A DNA stretch of 17,826 nucleotides. Origin: an uncultured Nocardioides sp. (lineage in GTDB: Bacteria > Actinomycetota > Actinomycetes > Propionibacteriales > Nocardioidaceae). Position 1 is the stretch's first letter. Every line of letters begins with the position of its first letter. This document shows positions 1 to 8,271 of this stretch, piece after piece. The position numbers were made by a program, and so were the translations under genes. The notes below the pieces were generated by a model. The model searched no databases. It saw nothing but the letters and a program-made list of their open reading frames with translations, and was not told the origin of the DNA. The DNA lies in NCBI RefSeq assembly GCF_946885725.1, contig NZ_CAMPGZ010000074.1:1-17826 (forward strand), read 5' to 3'.

Positions 1-11
1 CCGGACAAGAA

Positions 12-47
12 GACGGGGCGCCACCTCCGGAGAGGTGACGCCCCGTC
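12..47 (-). terminator. Hairpin terminator downstream of katG
   Basis: An inverted repeat pairs bases 12-27 with 32-47: two arms of 16 bases with a single mismatch (21 against 38) around a four-base loop. On the minus strand it is followed by a short T-rich stretch (TCTTCTTG), as expected of an intrinsic terminator. It lies about 28 bases past the katG stop codon. Because the stem is nearly symmetrical, it could also stop transcription arriving from the other side, but the gene there lies outside the window. Confidence 0.8.
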
Positions 48-75
48 GCGAGGTGCGTCGTACGCCGTACGGCGG

Positions 76-2825
<2,750 letters not shown>

Positions 2826-2865
2826 GGTCCGCAGTCTTGCGGCTTTTCTGGAATGAGTCAAGACT
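2826..2865 (-). promoter_or_regulatory. furA promoter/operator, apparently leaderless
   Basis: Reading the minus strand there is a -35 box TTGACT (2861-2856), a 17-base spacer containing CATTCCAGAAAAG, and a -10-like AAGACT (2838-2833). The ATG follows after only seven bases, so transcription should start at or next to the first codon, giving a leaderless mRNA. No Shine-Dalgarno sequence is present. The CTTGACT-CATTCCAGAAAAG segment resembles the furA promoter/operator known from mycobacteria and streptomycetes. Seven-base inverted arms (2833-2839 and 2859-2865) enclose the AT-rich spacer and may be part of the operator. The region begins 15 bases after the UdgX stop codon, with no terminator between. 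Confidence 0.75.
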
Positions 2866-2879
2866 AGGTTCCGGCGCGT

Positions 2880-3554
2880 TCACCCGTCGGCGAGCGCCTG
2901 CCGGGCCACCTCGAGGTCGCCGACGAGGGCCTCGTAGTCCTCCTGGCGGTTGCGCGACCGGAGCACGGCCGAGGGGTGGGTCGTCGGCAGCACCCACGAG
3001 GGACGGGCCGCTTCCTCGGCCACCCGGTCGGCGTGGGCGGGGTCGCGCGGCTCGGGCCAGTCGATCAGCCGGCCGCGCACCTCGCCGACGCGGAACGACG
3101 AGCCGTACAGCGCCTTGCCCGCGGTGGCTCCGAGCAGCACGGCTCCGGTCGGGCGGACGACGTCGAGCTCGGCGAGCAACCACGGCTCACAGGCGGCGAC
3201 GTGCACCCGGCTCGGCGACTTGTGGATGCGCTGCTTGCCGCGGGTGCCGGAGAACCGGAAGTGCTTGACGACGTTGGTGCGGTAGACCGAGTCCGGCGGG
3301 ATGCCCGCGTCCTCGAGCGCCTTGTCGAGCAGCTTGCCGGCCGGCCCGACGAACGGCTCGCCCTGCCGGTCCTCCTGGTCGCCCGGCTGCTCGCCGACGA
3401 CCATCAGCTCCGCGCCGTCAGGGCCGCGGCCGAGCACGGCCTGCGTGGCGTCGCGGTACAGCTCGCAGCCCCGGCAGGCCCGCACCGCCTCGCGCAGGTC
3501 GGCGATGCCGCCGCCCTCGGGCACCCAGCGCTCGGCGCCGGCCGCGTCGGTCAT
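2880..3554 (-). CDS. udgX: UdgX-type uracil-DNA glycosylase
   Basis: The 224-residue product is an iron-sulfur uracil-DNA glycosylase of the UdgX class. UdgX removes uracil from DNA but becomes covalently joined to the abasic site through a histidine in an inserted loop. Visible are the class-defining motif GEQPGDQED (residues 54-62), the inserted loop with GKQRIHK, where His111 is the expected crosslinking residue, and the C-terminal motif THPSAVLR (192-199). Candidate cluster ligands are Cys27, Cys30 and Cys122. The site that is cysteine after NVVK in family-4 glycosylases is His98 here, a possible fourth ligand (inference). The loop reads KQRIH rather than the KRRIH described for Mycobacterium smegmatis. 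The ATG overlaps the stop of the upstream flavoprotein (ATGA), and GAGG precedes it; longer in-frame extensions only overlap that gene. It is the last gene of its block, just before the furA promoter. Confidence 0.92.
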   Translation of the reverse strand: MTDAAGAERWVPEGGGIADLREAVRACRGCELYRDATQAVLGRGPDGAELMVVGEQPGDQEDRQGEPFVGPAGKLLDKALEDAGIPPDSVYRTNVVKHFRFSGTRGKQRIHKSPSRVHVAACEPWLLAELDVVRPTGAVLLGATAGKALYGSSFRVGEVRGRLIDWPEPRDPAHADRVAEEAARPSWVLPTTHPSAVLRSRNRQEDYEALVGDLEVARQALADG

Positions 3555-5158
3555 GCCCGCCTCAGCGCGCGCCGCACCCGGTCGTGGGCGATCGCGGCGC
3601 GGGCGGCGTTGCTGCCGCAGGCGCCGTGCACGCCGCCGCCCGGGTGCGCGGAGGCGGAGGCGAGGTAGAGGCCCTTCACCGGCGTCTCGGCACGGCCCAG
3701 GCCCGGCACGGGGCGGAACACCAGCTGCTGGTGCAGCTGCGCCGTACCGCCGTTGATCGCGCCGCCGACGAGGTTCGCGTCGCGCGCCTCGAGCTCGCGC
3801 GGCCCCATCGCGCGCCGCGCGACGACGCGGTCGCCGAAGCCGGGCGCGAGTCGTTCGACCTGGTCCTGCATCCGGTCGGCGAACCGCTCGACGTCGTCGC
3901 GGTCCCACGCGCCTCTGATGGCACCGTTGCCGCCGTCGCCGGCGTCCCGGGCGGTGCGCTGCGGCACGTGGGTGTAGGCCCAGAACGACTCGGTGCCCTC
4001 CGGCGAGCGGGTCGGGTCGGAGGTCGTCATCTGGCCGGCGAGCAGGAACGGCTTGGCCGGTACGGCGTTGGTGGAGATCTGGCCGAGCGCCTCCGCCATG
4101 TCGTCGACCGAGTCCGCGACGTGCACCGTGCCCGGGGCGTGCGGAGGCGGCGACGCCCACGGGATGGGGCCGTCGAGCGCCCAGTCGACCTTGACCGTCC
4201 CGGGGTCGAGCTCGAAGCGGCGCATGCCGCGGCGAGTCCGCTCGGGCACGGCGGTGTCCGGGAGCAGCCGGTCGTAGAGGTGGGTGGCCACGACGTCGGC
4301 GAGCACGGCGCGGCGGGCGCGGACCTCACGGCCGTCGGCGGTGCGCACCCCGGCGGCCCGGCCGTCGCGGACGTCGACCCGCACCACCTCGGCGTTGCAG
4401 CGCACCTCTCCCCCGAGCGACTCGGCGCGCCGGACGAGCGCCTCGGCCAGCTTGCCGGCGCCGCCCTCGGGCACGGGGTAGCCCACCGTCTGGCCGAGCA
4501 TGCACAGCAGCCAGCCCATCAGCCCGGAGCCCGGGGCGTTGAGGGGGATGTCGGCATGTCCGGCGTTGCCGCAGATCAGCAGCCGGGCCTGCTCGCTGCC
4601 GAACCGGTCCTCAGCGAGTCGGCGGGCGGGGGTGAGCAGGTCGCGGACGAAGTCGAGGCCGCCCGCCGACCGCAGCCGCGCCAGCGCGGAGACGCCGGCC
4701 CGCACCGGCGGGAACGGGCTGAGCAGCGCGCGGACGACCGCGTCGCCGATCCGGTCCCACTGCTCGCACGTGCGCAGCCAGGCCTCCCCGTCGCCGGGGT
4801 GGTGCTGGTCCAGCAGCGACGCGGTCACCGACCGGTCGCGGTGCAGGATTCCCCAGGTGCCGTCGGGCCGCGGGTGGCCGAGCACGGCCGGGGCGTGCCG
4901 CCAGCGCAGGCCGTGGTTCTCGAGGTGAAAGGCGCGCACCAGCGGCGAGGCGGCGGTCAGCGGGTAGAACGTGCTGAACGTGTCGTGCACGTAGTCCGGG
5001 TGCACGTCCCGGTCGCTGCGCACCGCCCCGCCGGGGGTCGGCTGCGCCTCGAGGACGAGCACCGACCAGCCCGCGTCGAGCAGGTGGTTGGCGGCGACCA
5101 GCCCGTTGGGACCGGCGCCGACCACCACGGCGTCGTACGACTCGGGCAGCGGGGTCAT
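3551..5158 (-). CDS. CrtI/phytoene-desaturase-like FAD-dependent oxidoreductase
   Basis: The 535-residue protein belongs to the phytoene desaturase-like group of NAD(P)/FAD-dependent oxidoreductases. The FAD-binding beta-alpha-beta motif is at the N terminus ([16 protein letters not shown], residues 11-26, with Glu37 for the ribose), followed by the family's GG(A)VRS segment. The C terminus has the expected second FAD-contact segment ([19 protein letters not shown]). Relatives desaturate or isomerise carotenoids or oxidise other hydrophobic substrates, and the substrate here cannot be read from the sequence. No carotenoid synthesis gene (crtB or crtE) is in the window, so I do not name it CrtI. 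The start ATG overlaps the stop of the SRPBCC gene and its own stop overlaps the udgX start, so the three genes form one coupled unit. The ribosome site is weak, consistent with coupling. Confidence 0.85.
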   Translation of the reverse strand: MTPLPESYDAVVVGAGPNGLVAANHLLDAGWSVLVLEAQPTPGGAVRSDRDVHPDYVHDTFSTFYPLTAASPLVRAFHLENHGLRWRHAPAVLGHPRPDGTWGILHRDRSVTASLLDQHHPGDGEAWLRTCEQWDRIGDAVVRALLSPFPPVRAGVSALARLRSAGGLDFVRDLLTPARRLAEDRFGSEQARLLICGNAGHADIPLNAPGSGLMGWLLCMLGQTVGYPVPEGGAGKLAEALVRRAESLGGEVRCNAEVVRVDVRDGRAAGVRTADGREVRARRAVLADVVATHLYDRLLPDTAVPERTRRGMRRFELDPGTVKVDWALDGPIPWASPPPHAPGTVHVADSVDDMAEALGQISTNAVPAKPFLLAGQMTTSDPTRSPEGTESFWAYTHVPQRTARDAGDGGNGAIRGAWDRDDVERFADRMQDQVERLAPGFGDRVVARRAMGPRELEARDANLVGGAINGGTAQLHQQLVFRPVPGLGRAETPVKGLYLASASAHPGGGVHGACGSNAARAAIAHDRVRRALRRA

Positions 5159-5607
5159 TTCGTCCCGGCGTGGCGTCCCTCGGCGATGAACGCCAGCCTG
5201 CGCAGGCTCTCCACGTTGCGCCAGCCCAGCAGCGGCGCCTCGATCGGCGGTGGCACGAGCGCTCCCGGCCCGGAGACCGCGGTCTCCTCGAGCACGACCT
5301 CGCACCGCTTGCCGCCGTCGACCGGGGACAGCGTGATCTCGACGTCGGCCTCGCCGAGCGGCCAGCCGCGGGCACGCAGCTTGAGCCGTCGGCCGGTCTC
5401 GACCTCGAGCGACTCGGTGGTGTCGTTGAGGACCAGCGGCCAGACGCCGGCGGAGTGGTGCAGCTGGCTGCCCTCGGCCGGCCAGTTCTCGTCGACGTCG
5501 CGCATCCGCGTGGCACCGACCACCCACAGCGGGTACAGCCAGCCGTCGGCGAGCACCGCCCAGACCTGCTCGGGCGTCGCATCGATGACGCGTGTGTTCC
5601 GGCTCAT
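5155..5607 (-). CDS. SRPBCC-fold (START-like) small protein
   Basis: A 150-residue protein with the pattern of the SRPBCC superfamily: an N-terminal strand and helix (SRNTRVIDATPEQVWAVLAD), central strands with W-P-A-E-G-S and ETGRRLKLRARGWPLGEADVEI, and a long C-terminal helix (NVESLRRLAFIAEG). Such proteins form a deep hydrophobic cavity and serve as lipid or polyketide binders, cyclases or hydrolases. The ligand is unknown. The start is well supported by a strong ribosome site (GGGAGGTGA) six to eight bases upstream, which lies across the end of the preceding short-chain dehydrogenase gene. The stop overlaps the next gene (ATGA). The pairing with a hydrophobic-substrate flavoprotein suggests a carrier or accessory role, which is inference only. 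Confidence 0.85.
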   Translation of the reverse strand: MSRNTRVIDATPEQVWAVLADGWLYPLWVVGATRMRDVDENWPAEGSQLHHSAGVWPLVLNDTTESLEVETGRRLKLRARGWPLGEADVEITLSPVDGGKRCEVVLEETAVSGPGALVPPPIEAPLLGWRNVESLRRLAFIAEGRHAGTK

Positions 5608-5611
5608 CTCG

Positions 5612-6394
5612 TCACCTCCCGGTCCTCGGTCGCGCCTCGAAGGCGCTGATCCTGGTTGCTACGGCTTCCGGCACGAACCGGCCGGCGACCATGGCCATCT
5701 GGTTGTACCAGGCCCCGGTCACCACCTTGGCCTTTCCGGCGAGCGCGGCCTCGACGGCCTCACGGGCGACGTCGCGGGGGTCGTCCTTCGGGCCACGCGC
5801 GACGAAGCTCGAGCGCATGCCGCCGCGGGCGAACACGTTGGTGTTCGTCGGCCCGGGCTGCACCGACGTCACCGACACGCCGCTGCCGCGCAGCTCGTGG
5901 CGGAGACCCTCGGCGAACGAGTGGAGGAACGCCTTCGACGCGGCGTACGTCGACTGGTAGGGCCCCGGCGCGGCCGCGGCGATGGAGCTGGTGACCAGAG
6001 CGTGTCCACCGCCGGCCTCGGCCATGTCCGCAAGCACGGTGTGCGCGAGGTGCACGACCGAGCGCACATTGAGGTCGACCAGGCGCAGGTGGTCGGCGAG
6101 CGGCGTGTGCAGGAACTCGCCGCCGAGCGCGACACCGGCGTTGAACGCGGCGAACCGCGGCGGTGGTCCCTGCCGGAGCAGCTCCACCAGCTCCTCGACC
6201 CCGTCCGGGGTGGCCAGGTCGACGTGCAGCGGCGTGACGGGTCCTCCGGTCTGGTCCGGCAGGCGCATCACCTCCGGCTCGTCTGCGGCCGCGACGACGG
6301 CGTACCCGCGGTCGAGCAGCTCGTCCACGACGCAGCGACCGATGCCGCTCGAGGCACCGGTGACCACCGCGGTCTGACTTGGTCGGCTCTCCAT
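5612..6394 (-). CDS. Short-chain dehydrogenase/reductase (SDR)
   Basis: A 260-residue classical SDR, an NAD(P)-dependent oxidoreductase. The cofactor motif TGASSGIG is at residues 12-19 and the active site has Ser137, Tyr150 and Lys154 (YAASK). The usual NNAG turn reads FNAG (residues 84-87), so the first Asn is replaced by Phe. The substrate is not predictable. The start at 6394 is the only in-frame ATG just before the Rossmann strand, but upstream of it the strand reads CCTCCTCCC, the opposite of a Shine-Dalgarno sequence. Initiation must therefore rely on another signal, or the gene may have its own leaderless or short-leader transcript. It begins 49 bases after etfA and ends four bases before the SRPBCC start, so it may open the SDR-SRPBCC-flavoprotein-udgX unit or be a tail of the ETF operon. 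Confidence 0.88.
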   Translation of the reverse strand: MESRPSQTAVVTGASSGIGRCVVDELLDRGYAVVAAADEPEVMRLPDQTGGPVTPLHVDLATPDGVEELVELLRQGPPPRFAAFNAGVALGGEFLHTPLADHLRLVDLNVRSVVHLAHTVLADMAEAGGGHALVTSSIAAAAPGPYQSTYAASKAFLHSFAEGLRHELRGSGVSVTSVQPGPTNTNVFARGGMRSSFVARGPKDDPRDVAREAVEAALAGKAKVVTGAWYNQMAMVAGRFVPEAVATRISAFEARPRTGR

Positions 6395-6443
6395 GGGAGG
6401 AGGCGTACCCGACGCGACCGCGGTTAGTCGGACCGCTCCGCCG

Positions 6444-7412
6444 CTACGCCGCTCCCTTGCGCCGGCGGATCTCCGCGTTGATCGCGGGCACCACCTCGTG
6501 CAGGTCACCGATGACGGCGTACGTCGCCTTGGTCACCATCGGCGCGTCGGGATCGGTGTTGATCGCCAGGATGTTCTTCGCCGACGAGCAGCCCGCCCAG
6601 TGCTGGATGGCGCCGCTGATCCCGCACGGGATGTAGAGGTCGGGCGAGATCCGGCTGCCGGTCTGGCCCACCTGCTCGTGGTGCGGGCGCCAGCCGAGAC
6701 TGGTCACCACGCGTGAGACGCCGAGCGCGCCGCCGAGGAGCTCGGTGAGCTCCAGCAGGTCCTTGAACCCTTCCGCACTGCCAGCGCCCCGGCCGGCGCC
6801 GACGACCACCCGCGCCGAGCGCAGACCGCCGGACAGGTCGGGCTCGGGCTCCTCGGTGGACACCACGCGCGCGACCAGGTCGGCCTCGGTGACCTGGGGG
6901 ACGCACTCCACGACCTCCGCCGCGCCCGGCTCGCTCGCGGGGGCCGGCTCGACCGCGTGCCCGGCCACGGTGAGCACCGCCGGGGTCGACGCGAGGCGCA
7001 TCTCCTCGAGCGCGGCTCCCCCGACGACCTGGCGGGTGACGACCAGCGGGTCGCGACCCTCCACCGTGAGCACGTTGGCCGCCATCGGCACGTCCTCGCG
7101 CGCGGCCACGTGGGCGAGCACCTCCAGGCCGCGCGGCGTGCCGGCGGCCAGCAGCACGCTCGCACCGGACGAGGCCAGCGCCGCCTGGATGCCGGCGGCC
7201 CACGCGGCGCCGGCGAAGGCGGAGAACGCCTCGCCCGTGGCGTGGTGGACCGTGCGGACGCCGTACGCCGCGAGCTGGTCCTGCGCCGCGCCGGACAGGT
7301 CGCCGACCGCGACCGCGTCGACCGGGCCGCCGAGCGAGCGGGCGAACGTGAGCGTCTCGCGGGACACCTCGGTGACGCCGTCGGCGTCGGTCTCTACGAA
7401 GACCAGGTTCAT
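6444..7412 (-). CDS. etfA: Electron transfer flavoprotein, alpha subunit
   Basis: The 322-residue product is the FAD-bearing alpha subunit of ETF, a soluble heterodimer that takes electrons from flavin dehydrogenases and passes them to ETF:quinone oxidoreductase. The C-terminal FAD domain is clearly seen: VVVGAGRG, SLGWRPHHEQVGQTG, SPDLYIPCGISGAIQH and a final INTDPDAPMVTKATYAVIGDLHEVVP segment, in the usual order. Length is normal. The ATG overlaps the etfB stop by four bases, so the subunits are translationally coupled. With the dimethylglycine dehydrogenase-like gene immediately upstream, the natural inference is that this ETF serves that enzyme. A housekeeping ETF for fatty-acid oxidation cannot be ruled out without seeing the rest of the genome. 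Confidence 0.95.
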   Translation of the reverse strand: MNLVFVETDADGVTEVSRETLTFARSLGGPVDAVAVGDLSGAAQDQLAAYGVRTVHHATGEAFSAFAGAAWAAGIQAALASSGASVLLAAGTPRGLEVLAHVAAREDVPMAANVLTVEGRDPLVVTRQVVGGAALEEMRLASTPAVLTVAGHAVEPAPASEPGAAEVVECVPQVTEADLVARVVSTEEPEPDLSGGLRSARVVVGAGRGAGSAEGFKDLLELTELLGGALGVSRVVTSLGWRPHHEQVGQTGSRISPDLYIPCGISGAIQHWAGCSSAKNILAINTDPDAPMVTKATYAVIGDLHEVVPAINAEIRRRKGAA

Positions 7413-8182
7413 CGCGACAGCACCCCCAGCTTCTCCAGTACGTCGACCACGGCCGGCGCCGCGTCGGCGCCCTTGCCGAGGATCTGCACGTCGCTCGGCG
7501 CGGGCGGCGGCAGCAGCAGCCGCACGCGGTCCGGGCCCTTCGGCTCCGCCACCGGCTTGCGCTCCTCGATCGCGACCTTCTTCGCCTTCATCCGGCCCTG
7601 CACGGACGGGTAGCGCGGCTCGACACCGCCCTCCAGCACCGTGACGACCGCCGGCAGCGGCACCTGGTAGGTCTCGTGCCCGTCAGGACCGGAGCCCCGT
7701 GCGGTCACGACGCCGTCGGCGACCGAGACGTGGTTGACGCCGTTGACCACCGGGCGGCCGAGCTCGTAGGCGAGCCGGATGCCGACCTGGAAGTCGCCGC
7801 TGTCCGCGGCGTCGTTGCCGAGCAGGATCAGGTCGTGCGTGCGCCCCTCCGCCTCGTGGTCGCGCACCACAGCGGCGATCTCGCGGGCGACGTCGGCCGG
7901 TCCGAACCGGTGCGCCTCGGCGACGATGTGCGTCGCGGCGTGGCAGCCGACGGCCAGCGAGGACCGCAGCTGCTCGACCGCATCCTCGTCGCCGAGGGTC
8001 AGCACGGTGGCCTCACCGCCGTCGGCGGCGGTGATCTGGGCGGCCAGCTCGACCGCGCACTCCTCGTGGGCGCTGGTGGTGAAGCCGGCGTAGCGCCCGT
8101 CGACCGCCTGCGCGTCGTCGGTCAGCACCACCTCGCTGGAGGAGTCAGGGACCCGCTTCACACAGACGAGTACCGAAGTCAT
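7409..8182 (-). CDS. etfB: Electron transfer flavoprotein, beta subunit
   Basis: The 257-residue product is the ETF beta subunit, which completes the heterodimer with EtfA and normally holds an AMP. It begins with the family pattern SVLVCVKRVPDSS and carries the nucleotide-binding stretch DLILLGNDAADSGDFQVGIRLAYELGRP. There the common G-K/R-x-x-x-D segment reads GNDAADSGD, typical of divergent ETFs. The C terminus has the RMKAKK segment (residue ~195 on), close to the dehydrogenase-recognition region of ETFs. The start is supported by GGGAG six bases upstream. That ATG also overlaps, as ATGA, the stop of a 30-codon mini-ORF that bridges from the upstream dehydrogenase gene. It overlaps etfA at its 3' end. 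Confidence 0.94.
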   Translation of the reverse strand: MTSVLVCVKRVPDSSSEVVLTDDAQAVDGRYAGFTTSAHEECAVELAAQITAADGGEATVLTLGDEDAVEQLRSSLAVGCHAATHIVAEAHRFGPADVAREIAAVVRDHEAEGRTHDLILLGNDAADSGDFQVGIRLAYELGRPVVNGVNHVSVADGVVTARGSGPDGHETYQVPLPAVVTVLEGGVEPRYPSVQGRMKAKKVAIEERKPVAEPKGPDRVRLLLPPPAPSDVQILGKGADAAPAVVDVLEKLGVLSR

Positions 8183-8271
8183 GACATCTCCCAGTAGCGA
8201 ACGGGGTCCCCGCGACGTTGTTCGACGGAGGAGCGAAGCGGGGGAGGCGAAGAACGTCGTGGGGTGTTCAT
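8179..8271 (-). CDS. Bridging mini-ORF between the DMG dehydrogenase gene and etfB
   Basis: An open frame of 30 codons runs without a break across the gap. It starts with an ATG inside the upstream gene's stop (CGATGA) and ends with a TGA inside the etfB start (TCATGA), so both junctions are ATGA overlaps. The encoded peptide begins MNTPRRSSPPP and ends YWEMS; it is basic and proline-rich and matches no family I know. Most of it is the arms and loop of a palindrome, so a functional peptide is doubtful. Its likeliest role, if any, is to let ribosomes leaving the dehydrogenase gene travel on to etfB. Chance is possible. Confidence 0.35.
   Translation of the reverse strand: MNTPRRSSPPPLRSSVEQRRGDPVRYWEMS
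8202..8264. repeat. Palindromic intergenic element, copy 1
   Basis: Bases 8208-8224 pair with 8248-8264 (15 of 17 positions), leaving a 23-base loop with AGCGAAGCGGGGGAG. The adjoining 8202-8212 is CGGGG-T-CCCCG, itself an odd palindrome overlapping the stem. The right flank, TGGGGTGTTCAT (8260-8271), includes the start of the bridging mini-ORF. The same end sequences recur in the gap between the transporter ATPase and permease genes. It lacks a U-tract on either strand, so it looks more like a REP-like or RNA-stability hairpin within an operon than a terminator. Confidence 0.7.

Noticed and set aside
63..74. Perfect 12-base palindrome CGCCGTACGGCG just after the katG stop
   Set aside because: It is short, has no loop, and a far better terminator hairpin lies at 12-47; expected by chance in high-GC DNA.
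2880..4160. A longer start for UdgX giving 426 residues
   Set aside because: The extra part overlaps the upstream flavoprotein gene in another frame and is Arg-rich noise; the UdgX family sequence begins after the ATG at 3554.
6392..6402. GGGAGGAGG next to an ATG-like region on the plus strand, looking like a ribosome site
   Set aside because: It is on the strand opposite the SDR gene and does not lead into a believable plus-strand gene.
3584..6427. A plus-strand open frame of 947 codons
   Set aside because: It runs antisense over four well-supported genes and has a low-complexity, Arg/His/Val-rich product without any domain. It is a GC-bias shadow.
8208..8264. Copy 1 palindrome as an intrinsic terminator
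   Set aside because: There is no U-tract on either strand and the gap is a continuous open frame coupling two functionally linked genes, so termination here would make little sense.
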